Shown: positions 8,623-16,027 of the stretch, piece after piece | Numbering within the stretch: position 1 is the first letter of the stretch | Layout of the letters: each line of letters opens with the position of its first letter | Source of the DNA: Pseudomonadota bacterium | Lineage (GTDB): Bacteria; Pseudomonadota; Gammaproteobacteria; Burkholderiales; Burkholderiaceae_C | Assembly (NCBI GenBank): GCA_021845505.1 | Contig: JAJZVU010000007.1 | Coordinates: 52,379-116,378, forward strand | Direction: 5' to 3' | Length of the DNA stretch: 64,000 nt | Made by a program: the position numbers and the translations under genes | The notes under the pieces: model-generated | What the model saw: the letters and a program-made list of their open reading frames with translations, nothing else | Told to the model about the DNA's origin: nothing | Databases searched by the model: none

Positions 8623-9972
8623 TCAGCGCGTGGCGGCGATCGCCGGCGACTGCGCCGCGTTCGCGATGCGTCCGCTCAGCGGTTTGGCAAGCAGGCCGGA
8701 CGCCAGTCCGAGCAGCGCGATCAGCGACAGGTACAGCCCCGGCGCAGCGCGGTCGCCGGTGGCATGGATCAACGCGGTGACCAGCAGCGGGGTGATCGCG
8801 GTGAACACCACGGTCGCCATGTTCAGCGACAGGGCCACGCCGCTGAAGCGCAGGCGCGTGGGAAACAGGTCGGCCAGCAGATAGCTGTAGGTCGCGCTGA
8901 CCAGCACGTTGGTCATGCCCAGCATCAGATAGGCCTGCATCGGGCTGATGGCGTGCGAGACCAGTCCCTTGTACACCGGGTAGCCGCCGAGCAGCATCAG
9001 CAGCGATCCCAGCGCGTGCAGCCGACGCGGCGCGATGCGCTGGCCCAGCCAGCCGACCAGCAGGATGGCCGGCGCCATCGCCGCCAGCGCCGCGGCCTGC
9101 GCCAGGCCGACATCGTGGACCGGGTCGTGCAGGACCCTGGTCAGGTAGGCCGGCAGCAGCACGAACAGCATGCTGTTGCCCACGTTGAGGATACTGGAGA
9201 CCCCGATCCCGGCCAGCACCGGCAGCGGCATTTCGGCCAGCACCTGGCGCAGCGGGCGGCGCGACACCTGGCCCTTCAGCGCGACGTATTCCTGCGATTC
9301 CTCCAGCGAGGTGCGCAGCCAGTACGACAGCAAGCCCGTGAGCCCGCCGAGCACGAAGGCGATGCGCCAGCCGTAGGCCAGTACCGCCTTGGCAGGCAGA
9401 TAGGTGTGCACGGCCAGGCTGACCAGGGTGGCGAGGACCACGCCGGAATGCAGGCAGAACACCACCATGCCGATCACCAGGCTGGCCTTGCCGGGGATTT
9501 CCTCGACGACGTAGGTGATCGAGCAGGCGAGTTCGCCGGCCAGGAAGAAGCCCTGGGTCAAGCGCAGCAGGACCAGCAGCAGCGGTGCCAGGATGCCGAT
9601 GCTGGCGTAGGTGGGAAGCAGGCCGACCGCGATGGTGCAGCCCGACATGACCATCACCGACAGCAGGAACATCGGGCGCCGCCCCAGGCGATCGCCCAGG
9701 CTGCCCAGCACGCCTGCGCCGAGCGGGCGCGACACATACCCCAGCGCGAACACCGCGAAGGCGCTCAGCAGCGCGACAAAGGGATCGCTCTTGGGGAAGA
9801 ACTGGGTACCGATCTGCAGCGCGAACACGCCGTAGATGATGAAGTCGTAGATCTCCAGCCCGCCACCCAGGCTGGCCAGCACGACCACCTTCCAGGCACT
9901 GCGTCGAGCCGGCACGGCGGCCGGCGCGATGCCGGTGGTGGCGGTGGCGGTGGCGGTGCTCGCATCGGGCAT
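8623..9972 (-). CDS. MFS transporter, metabolite:H+ symporter type
   Basis: A 449-residue inner-membrane protein with 12 predicted hydrophobic segments. The pattern G-x-x-x-E-x-Y-D-F near residue 35, R-P-L-G near 80 and G-D-R-L-G-R-R in the first cytoplasmic loop are hallmarks of the MHS family (ShiA, ProP, citrate and alpha-ketoglutarate permeases), which import small organic acids or zwitterions with protons. ATG 9972 has a GGAG ribosome site (CAGGAGACACGAC). As first gene of the leftward sulfatase operon it probably imports the intact sulfated substrate. A LysR gene diverges from it 160 bases away. Confidence 0.9.
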   Translation of the reverse strand: MPDASTATATATTGIAPAAVPARRSAWKVVVLASLGGGLEIYDFIIYGVFALQIGTQFFPKSDPFVALLSAFAVFALGYVSRPLGAGVLGSLGDRLGRRPMFLLSVMVMSGCTIAVGLLPTYASIGILAPLLLVLLRLTQGFFLAGELACSITYVVEEIPGKASLVIGMVVFCLHSGVVLATLVSLAVHTYLPAKAVLAYGWRIAFVLGGLTGLLSYWLRTSLEESQEYVALKGQVSRRPLRQVLAEMPLPVLAGIGVSSILNVGNSMLFVLLPAYLTRVLHDPVHDVGLAQAAALAAMAPAILLVGWLGQRIAPRRLHALGSLLMLLGGYPVYKGLVSHAISPMQAYLMLGMTNVLVSATYSYLLADLFPTRLRFSGVALSLNMATVVFTAITPLLVTALIHATGDRAAPGLYLSLIALLGLASGLLAKPLSGRIANAAQSPAIAATR

Positions 9973-10068
9973 GTCGTGTCTCCTGCGGGGTGTCGCGAAC
10001 CGTGGGGCGGTTGTCGCGTGGCCTTCCACCCCTCGGGCGGGGGCGTGCGGTGGCTTCATGTTGCTGAA

Positions 10069-10128
10069 GGCGCATATAAACGTCAAATGACGGTTTCTTT
10101 GTTCGACATCACATTTTTCTTATGCGCC
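10069..10128. promoter_or_regulatory. Divergent promoter region with nested inverted repeats
   Basis: Between the transporter and LysR genes lie exact arms GGCGCATA (10069-10076) and TATGCGCC (10121-10128), enclosing a second inverted repeat CGTCA/TGACG (10081-10092) and AT-rich sequence. The position and symmetry fit LysR binding sites controlling both directions. A -35/-10 pair could not be assigned with certainty. Confidence 0.5.
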
Positions 10129-10132
10129 TACC

Positions 10133-11119
10133 ATGGACACCGGCGACGTGCCTTCGATCGAGCCCACCATGGACCCCAACGACCGGTTCTTCCAGCGCGG
10201 ACTCAAGCTCAACCACCTGCGCCTGCTGGTGCTGTTCGCCGGCCTGGGACAGATCCGGCTGGTCGCCCAGCACCTGCATGTGACCCAGCCCGCGGTGTCC
10301 AGGCAGCTTGCCGAACTCGAAGCCGGCGTGGGCGCGCAGGTGCTGCAGCGGGTGGGCAACCGGCTTCAGTTCACTCCCGTGGGCCAGGCCCTGCTGCGCC
10401 GGGCGCGCGAGGTGCTGCTGCAGCTCGAACAGGCTCGCCATGACATCCACGCGTTGAGCCGGGGCATTTCCGGGACCATCACGGTGGGCGGGGGCAACAC
10501 CGTGCTGCCGGTGATCGGCGCGGAGTTCGCGATGGAGCTCAAGCGCCTGGCGCCCTCGGTGGAACTGCGCTTCCAGCAGGGCACCAGCGACGCGCTGTTC
10601 CCCCGGCTGGCCTCCGGTGAACTGGACCTGGTGTTCAGCCGCGTCCCGCCACCGGCCACACCCACCTCGGAGCTGGTCGGGCAGGCGCTGTTCACCGATC
10701 CGGTGGTGGTGGTGTGCGGGCGCGACCACCCGCTGGCCGCGCGCCGCGCGCTGGAGCCGGCGGACCTGCGCGGCATGGCGTGGGTGCTGCCGCCGCCGGG
10801 CTCGCCGACCTTTCTCGCGCTGCGCGCCTGGATGGACGAACACGGCCTGGACTTTCCCGAGGGTTGCGTGCAGTCCACGGTGCTGGGCCTGAACCAGCAA
10901 CTGCTGCTGCGCTACCCCTTCCTCGGGCTGCTGCCGCGCTCGCTGGCCGAACAGGCGAGCCAGTCCGGGCTCCTGCATGTCCTGCACCTGCCCGGCGCGA
11001 GCCTGCTTGCGCAAGTCTGGTGGTACCGCAACGCCAGCAGCGCGAACCCGGTCGTCGACCTGGCATTGGAATGCGCGCAGGCCTTGCAGGCGGCCGCCGT
11101 CGGCCGCGAGGCCGGCTGA
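10133..11119 (+). CDS. LysR-family transcriptional regulator
   Basis: A 328-residue LysR regulator: an N-terminal winged helix-turn-helix (about residues 25-85, with V-A-Q-H-L-H-V-T-Q-P-A-V-S-R-Q) and a C-terminal periplasmic-binding-like effector domain. Members usually bind an inducer derived from the pathway they control and act on the divergent operon. Its gene is 160 bases from the oppositely oriented transporter-sulfatase operon, so control of that operon is the natural inference. Start at ATG 10133; a second ATG at 10169 is also possible, since the extra 12 residues are not conserved family sequence. Confidence 0.9.
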   Translation: MDTGDVPSIEPTMDPNDRFFQRGLKLNHLRLLVLFAGLGQIRLVAQHLHVTQPAVSRQLAELEAGVGAQVLQRVGNRLQFTPVGQALLRRAREVLLQLEQARHDIHALSRGISGTITVGGGNTVLPVIGAEFAMELKRLAPSVELRFQQGTSDALFPRLASGELDLVFSRVPPPATPTSELVGQALFTDPVVVVCGRDHPLAARRALEPADLRGMAWVLPPPGSPTFLALRAWMDEHGLDFPEGCVQSTVLGLNQQLLLRYPFLGLLPRSLAEQASQSGLLHVLHLPGASLLAQVWWYRNASSANPVVDLALECAQALQAAAVGREAG

Positions 11120-11137
11120 GCCGCGCCGCGCTCAGCC
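11114..11137. terminator. Hairpin between convergent genes
   Basis: GGCTGAG (11114-11120) pairs with CTCAGCC (11131-11137) around a 10-base GC loop, overlapping both stop codons of the convergent LysR and YaeQ genes. There is no T run, so termination strength is uncertain. Confidence 0.35.
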
Positions 11138-11677
11138 CTCGGGGCGCTGCAAGGTCTGCAGCGCCACCTCGACCGCCGCCGCCTCGCTGCTGACGGTGAT
11201 CGCGCCGTCCTGCACCAGGCACTGCAGCCGCATGCTGCGCCCGGCCAGCGCCGCCAGCGCCTGCGCGGTGCGCGCCGGCAGCCGCAGCACGCAGAGGTTG
11301 CGCAGGCGGGCGAGCCGGCCCTCGACGGACTTCCACCAGATGTCGCAGCTGGCGGAGTGGCAGACCGCGATCACCTGCTCGGCGCGGCCGCAGGCCTTGC
11401 GCAGCCGGGCCTCGTCGGGCTGGCCGATGTCGATCCACAGCTTGATCGCACCGGTCAGGTCCTTCACCCAGATCTCCGGCTCGTCGACGTCGAACAGGCC
11501 CCTGGCCAGCGCGATGCCCTGCTGCGCGTGCAGCGCATACATCAGCACCCGCACCATCATCCGCTCGTCGGTCTCCGACGGATGGCGGGCGATGGTCAGC
11601 GCGAGGTCCTCGTAGCGATGGCGGTCCATGTCGGCCAGCTGCACCTCGGCCTTGCAGATGGTCGCCTTCAATGCCAT
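11132..11677 (-). CDS. yaeQ: YaeQ family protein
   Basis: A 181-residue protein matching the YaeQ family in length and in landmarks: the start M-A-L-K-A-T-I-x-K, H-P-S-E-T-D-E-R-M-M-V-R near residue 31, and W-V-K-D-L-T-G-x-I-x-x-W-I-D-I-G-x-P near 73. YaeQ has a restriction-endonuclease-like (PD-(D/E)XK-related) fold; an older link to haemolysin transcription was not upheld and its role is unclear. The ATG at 11677 fits the family N-terminus and has AAGGGG upstream. It stands alone between convergent and divergent neighbours. Confidence 0.88.
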   Translation of the reverse strand: MALKATICKAEVQLADMDRHRYEDLALTIARHPSETDERMMVRVLMYALHAQQGIALARGLFDVDEPEIWVKDLTGAIKLWIDIGQPDEARLRKACGRAEQVIAVCHSASCDIWWKSVEGRLARLRNLCVLRLPARTAQALAALAGRSMRLQCLVQDGAITVSSEAAAVEVALQTLQRPEG

Positions 11678-11796
11678 GGCAAGCCCCTTCGATGCCCCAG
11701 GAGCCGGACATGGTAATGTGCGCCCGACGCCGCGACGCACCGCCGCGACGGCGGAGCCTGCCGCCGCGGCCCGTCCGCCCTTCCGACCGATCCGCC

Positions 11797-12375
11797 ATGA
11801 CCGCCACCACGCCCCACCCGATCAGCCGCTTCCCGGTCCCCGGGATCCAGGACCTTCCCGAGGACATCCGCTCGCGCATCCTGGCCGTGCAGGAGAAGTC
11901 CGGCTTCGTGCCGAACGTGTTCCTGGTGCTGGCTCACCGGCCCGACGAGTTCCGCGCCTTCTTCGCGTACCACGACGCGCTGATGGAAAAGAAGGGAAAC
12001 CTGACCAAGGCCGAACGCGAAATGATCGTCGTGGCGACCAGCAACGCCAACCACTGCCAGTACTGCGTCGTGGCCCACGGCGCCATCCTGCGCATCCGCG
12101 CCAAGCACCCGCTGCTGGCCGACCAGGTGGCGATCAACCATCGCAAGGCCGACATCACGCCCCGTCAGCGGGCGATGCTCGACTTCGCGATGAAGGTCTC
12201 GGCGCAGTCGCACGCGGTCGACGAGCAGGACTTCGAGGCCCTTGCGCAGCACGGCTTCGACATGGACGACGTGTGGGACATCGCGGCCATCGCCGCGTTC
12301 TTCGGGCTGTCGAACCGCATGGCCAACGTCACGAGCATGCGGCCCAACGACGAGTTCTACGGCCTCGGGCGCTAG
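11797..12375 (+). CDS. AhpD-like peroxidase-related (carboxymuconolactone decarboxylase family) protein
   Basis: A 192-residue alkylhydroperoxidase D-like protein. The catalytic C-x2-C-x3-H motif is intact (Cys87, Cys90, His94), preceded by the conserved Glu74 region; such proteins use the cysteine pair for peroxide reduction or disulfide relay. Length and the N-terminal I-S-R-F-P-V-P segment match the uncharacterised peroxidase-related subgroup (about 190 residues), not the decarboxylase. It is divergent from yaeQ (119 bases apart), and convergent with the sensor kinase downstream. The physiological reductant is not evident. Confidence 0.85.
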   Translation: MTATTPHPISRFPVPGIQDLPEDIRSRILAVQEKSGFVPNVFLVLAHRPDEFRAFFAYHDALMEKKGNLTKAEREMIVVATSNANHCQYCVVAHGAILRIRAKHPLLADQVAINHRKADITPRQRAMLDFAMKVSAQSHAVDEQDFEALAQHGFDMDDVWDIAAIAAFFGLSNRMANVTSMRPNDEFYGLGR

Positions 12376-12424
12376 TGTCCTGTCCCGCTGATGACTGGCA
12401 TTTCGTTCGTGTGCCCGCGGGAGC

Positions 12425-12452
12425 GATCGGCGGTGGCCCGCAGCCGCCGATC
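12425..12452. terminator. Hairpin between convergent genes
   Basis: Perfect 9-base arms GATCGGCGG (12425-12433) and CCGCCGATC (12444-12452) with a 10-base loop lie between the AhpD-like gene and the convergent kinase gene, touching the kinase stop codon. No T run follows on either strand. Confidence 0.4.
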
Positions 12453-14127
12453 AATCGTTGAAGGCGCAGCAGCACCTCACGGTGGTGCCGGCGCCCGGCA
12501 CCGATTCGACCTCCAGCCAGCCGCCCATCAGCGCGGCCCGGTGGCGCATGATCGACAGGCCGAGCCCCTCCTGGCGCGACGCCGCCAGCCCGATGCCGTC
12601 GTCGCGCACGCTCAGGCAGACCTGTCCGCGCTGCGCCTGCAGCACCACCTCGACATGTCCGGCGCGAGCATGCTTGGCCGCATTGTTCAGCGCTTCCTGG
12701 GCGATGCGGTACAACTGGGTGGCCCGCGCCTCGCCGAGCCCGGCGAGGCTGCCGCGCACGCTGAGTTCGCAGTGCACTCCGCTGCTCGTGCCGACGCTGT
12801 CGGCCAGTTCGTGCAGCGCAGTGAGCAGCGAGCCGTGGTCGAGCCGGATGGGCGAAAGTCCGTGCGCCAGCAGGCGCGCCTCCGCGCTGGCCGCCTGCAG
12901 TTCCTGCACCAGCCGCTCGGCCGCCTGCGCGGCCTCCAGCCGCTGCTCGCGCGCCAGCCTGCGCTGCAGCGAGGCGCTGAGCATGCCCAGCGCGCTCAGC
13001 TTCTGTCCGATGCCGTCGTGGATCTCGCGCCCGATGCGCTCCTGCTCGGCGGTCGCCGCCTCGACCACTTCGCGCTCCAGCCTGCGCCGCTCGCTGAGGT
13101 CGCGCAGGATGACATGCAGGTAGACCTGCCCGGCGCCGCGCCAGGCCGTGGCCACGCTTTCCACCTCGACCTCGCTGCCGTCCAGGCGCAGCATGCGCAG
13201 GCTCAGCGCGGGCACCGCGCCGCCGCGTTCGCGCAGCCATCGCACGCGCTCGCCGACGCGCCCTCGCCAGGCCGGGGCGACGAATTCCAGCACGTCCCGC
13301 CCCAGCAACTGCTGCGCCGAGACGGCGCCCAGCAACGCCATGCAGGCCTGGTTGACCAGCGCGAAACGCCCGTCGGCGTCGACCAGCACGATGGCGTCGG
13401 GAGCGTGCTCGACCAGGTTGCGGTAACGCGCTTCGCTGACGCGCGACAGCTCCTGCGCCCGCCGCGCCTCGGTGACATCCACGCCGAAGGTGATCACGTA
13501 CAGCACCTGCCCCGAGTCGTCGCGCAGCGTCGAGTTGTGCCACTCGAACATGTGCGCCTGCCCAGCGCGATCGATCCACGGGTTCTCGTGGCTGGGCACC
13601 GCCTCGCCGCGCAGCAGCCGCGTGAACACCTCGTGCACCTCGTCCTGGCGATCGGCCGGGACGAAGCGCGTCCACACCTGCGGGCGATCGCGGATTTCCT
13701 CGAAGCCGCAGCCGATGAACTCGCGCGCCGTGCGGTTGAAGCGCACGATGCGCCCGTGGCGGTCGAGCACCATCAGGATGGCGCCGACGGTGTCGAACAG
13801 CGCGGTGTTGAGCTCGGCGAGTTCGCGCAGCCTCCTGCCCGTGGACTCGCGCTCGCGCCACAGCGCGCCTGCCGCCAGCGACGCGGCCAAAGCCAGCGCG
13901 AAGGCCAGCGCCTCGAAGCCCCAGCGCAACAGCTCCTGCCGAGGGTAGGGCGCGCCGGCGGCTGCATGGGACGCCGACAGCCACTGCGCGCCGGGGCCGA
14001 GCTCCAGCCAGGCGATGGCCGCGAGCAAGGCCCAGGCGGGCAGCGTCGCCAGCGCGGCTTGCGCGGGCGACCAGGCTGGGCGTCGAGCGGCGACAGGCAT
14101 GGCGCGGATCGGATTATCCAGGTTCAC
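12451..14127 (-). CDS. NarX-type sensor histidine kinase with two PAS domains
   Basis: A 558-residue membrane sensor kinase. Two hydrophobic segments (about residues 27-45 and 70-90) enclose a short periplasmic loop of only about 25 residues. Two PAS domains follow (about 105-222 and 232-348), then a HisKA_3 dimerisation helix with phospho-acceptor His370 in I-G-R-E-I-H-D-G-I-G-Q, and an HATPase domain with N-N-A-A-K-H-A and D-D-G-I-G motifs. This class pairs with NarL-type response regulators, but none lies in this window, so it is an orphan kinase here. PAS domains suggest a cytoplasmic or membrane-linked signal such as redox state. Confidence 0.9.
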   Translation of the reverse strand: MNLDNPIRAMPVAARRPAWSPAQAALATLPAWALLAAIAWLELGPGAQWLSASHAAAGAPYPRQELLRWGFEALAFALALAASLAAGALWRERESTGRRLRELAELNTALFDTVGAILMVLDRHGRIVRFNRTAREFIGCGFEEIRDRPQVWTRFVPADRQDEVHEVFTRLLRGEAVPSHENPWIDRAGQAHMFEWHNSTLRDDSGQVLYVITFGVDVTEARRAQELSRVSEARYRNLVEHAPDAIVLVDADGRFALVNQACMALLGAVSAQQLLGRDVLEFVAPAWRGRVGERVRWLRERGGAVPALSLRMLRLDGSEVEVESVATAWRGAGQVYLHVILRDLSERRRLEREVVEAATAEQERIGREIHDGIGQKLSALGMLSASLQRRLAREQRLEAAQAAERLVQELQAASAEARLLAHGLSPIRLDHGSLLTALHELADSVGTSSGVHCELSVRGSLAGLGEARATQLYRIAQEALNNAAKHARAGHVEVVLQAQRGQVCLSVRDDGIGLAASRQEGLGLSIMRHRAALMGGWLEVESVPGAGTTVRCCCAFND

Positions 14128-14210
14128 CGTCCAAGCTAACTCAACCGGGGCGGTCGCGCAGGCCGCGCCGTGCCGAAGCTTGATGTATCGCAGGCGCCTC
14201 GCTCGCCGCC

Positions 14211-14717
14211 TCAGCCGGAATCGCCGCCCAGCGGCACCCTGGTCTCGAACTTGGAGCAGTTCATCGCGAACATGCTCTTGAAATTGCGCACGTTGTGGTT
14301 CGAGCTGAAGGTCTCGCGGGTGAAGGCGTGGTAGTGCTCCATCGACTCGGCGGTGACGATGAGCAGGAAGTCGAATTCGCCCGAGACTTCGTAGCAGGCC
14401 ATCACGTCGGGCTCGGCGGCCATGCGCAGCTCGAACTGCCTGAGCAGCGCGGCGTTCTGCCGCTCGAGCTCGACCGACACGAACACGGTCAGCGGCCGCC
14501 CCACCAGCTTGCGGTCGACCAACGCGACCTGGCGCTGCAGCACGCCGGATTCGCGCATCTGCGCGATGCGCCGCTGGCAGGTGGCCGGCGAACTGCCGAG
14601 CCGCTGGGCGAGCGAGCGCATCGAAAGCGAGGCGTCACGCTGCAACAGGTCGAGCAATCGGCGGTCCAGCGCATCGAGGGGGGCCGACGCGGAGGCTCGG
14701 GGGCGGTTTCGGGTCAA
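14211..14717 (-). CDS. Lrp/AsnC family transcriptional regulator
   Basis: A 168-residue Lrp-type regulator: an N-terminal AsnC helix-turn-helix (about 15-65, starting L-D-x-L-D-R-R-L-L-D-L-L-Q-R-D) and a C-terminal RAM ligand-binding domain with G-E-F-D-F-L-L-I-V. Lrp proteins usually sense amino acids and control adjacent amino acid genes. No ATG fits; the best start is TTG at 14717, upstream of the conserved helix. It diverges from the amidohydrolase/diaminopropionate ammonia-lyase genes, whose substrates are amino acid derivatives, so it is probably their regulator. The intergenic region has a short palindrome ATCGG-C-CCGAT (14778-14788). Confidence 0.88.
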   Translation of the reverse strand: MTRNRPRASASAPLDALDRRLLDLLQRDASLSMRSLAQRLGSSPATCQRRIAQMRESGVLQRQVALVDRKLVGRPLTVFVSVELERQNAALLRQFELRMAAEPDVMACYEVSGEFDFLLIVTAESMEHYHAFTRETFSSNHNVRNFKSMFAMNCSKFETRVPLGGDSG

Positions 14718-14835
14718 CGTTTCGTCCGGCTGGCTCTATCCGAGCCATCGTACCGCTGGTCCCCGCTGCATCGATGTATCGGCCCGATGGGATCGACGAA
14801 TAATGTGCCCGATCGAAGCCCACCCCTCGCCCGCG

Positions 14836-16026
14836 ATGGACGAACCCAGCCTGGAAGTCGCCTGGAAGCGCTGGCGGCACGAACTGCACCGCTTCCCCGA
14901 GACGGGATTCCGCGAGCACGGCACCGCCGATCGGGTCGGCGCGATCCTGCTCGCGCTGGGCCTGCAGGTCCACCGCGGCGTGGGCGGCACCGGGATCGTC
15001 GCCAACCTGCGCTGCGGGCAGGGCACCGGGGTCATCGGCCTGCGCGCCGACATGGATGCGCTGGCGCTGACCGAGGCGGCGCCCGGCCGCGAGCATGCCT
15101 CGCTGCACCCGGGTTGCATGCACGCATGCGGCCACGACGGGCACATGGCGATGCTGCTTGGCGCCGCGCAGCTGCTGAGCAGGCGCCGCGACTTCGACGG
15201 CACCGTGCGGTTCATCTTCCAGCCCGCCGAGGAACACGGCCGCGGCGCCGCGGCGATGCTGGCCGACGGGCTGCTCGAGCGTTTCCCGATCGACGAAATC
15301 CACGCGCTGCACAACATCCCCGGCCTGGCCGCCGGCCACATCGCCACCCGCGTCGGCGGCATCATGGCCAGCGAGGACGACTTTGTGATCCGCATCACGG
15401 GGCAAGGCGGCCACGCGGCCGCGCCGCATCGCACCGTCGACCCGCTGCGCATCGGCGCCGAGATCGTGCTCGCGCTGCAGCACATCGTCGCACGCTGCGT
15501 CGACCCGCGACAGCCGGCCGTGGTGTCGTGCACGGAATTCACAACCGACGGCATCCGCAACGCCATAGCCGGCGAAGTGGTGATCCGCGGCGACACGCGC
15601 AGCCATTCGCCCGCGGTGCAGGCGCTGCTGGAGGCGCGCATCCGCGAGTTGTGCCAGGGCATTTGCGGCGCCCATGGAGCCGCCTGCACGGTCGAGTACA
15701 GCCACGAGTTCGTGCCGACGGTCAACCATGCATCCTGTGTCGCGACCGCTGTGCGCGCAGCGCGCCGCGTCGTCGGCGCGCTGCGGGTGGACGCCGACAC
15801 CCCGCCGATGATGATCTCCGAGGACTTCGGCCGCTTGCTGCAGCGGGTCCCCGGAGCCTTCGTGTTCCTGGGCAACGGCGACGCGGACGGCCCCGGCTCG
15901 GTGCCGCTGCACAACCCGCGCTACGACTTCAACGATGACATCCTGCCGGTGGGCGCGCGCTACTTCGCCGAACTGGCGCGCACCCGGCTGCCCGCCGCGA
16001 CGAACGCCTGCACGACCGCCACCTGA
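14836..16026 (+). CDS. M20D amidohydrolase (hippurate hydrolase-like)
   Basis: A 396-residue metal-dependent amidohydrolase removing an acyl group from an N-acyl amino acid. The N-terminal W-R-H-E-L-H-R-F-P-E motif, the metal motif C94-M-H-A-C98-G-H100-D-G-H103, and Q-P-A-E132-E133 are typical of the M20D group (hippurate hydrolase, IAA-amino acid hydrolase). The start at ATG 14836 matches the family N-terminus; an in-frame ATG at 14803 would add 11 unconserved residues. Only one base separates its stop from the next start, so it is translated with the lyase-hydrolase fusion and likely supplies its amino acid substrate. Confidence 0.9.
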   Translation: MDEPSLEVAWKRWRHELHRFPETGFREHGTADRVGAILLALGLQVHRGVGGTGIVANLRCGQGTGVIGLRADMDALALTEAAPGREHASLHPGCMHACGHDGHMAMLLGAAQLLSRRRDFDGTVRFIFQPAEEHGRGAAAMLADGLLERFPIDEIHALHNIPGLAAGHIATRVGGIMASEDDFVIRITGQGGHAAAPHRTVDPLRIGAEIVLALQHIVARCVDPRQPAVVSCTEFTTDGIRNAIAGEVVIRGDTRSHSPAVQALLEARIRELCQGICGAHGAACTVEYSHEFVPTVNHASCVATAVRAARRVVGALRVDADTPPMMISEDFGRLLQRVPGAFVFLGNGDADGPGSVPLHNPRYDFNDDILPVGARYFAELARTRLPAATNACTTAT

Positions 16027-16027
16027 G

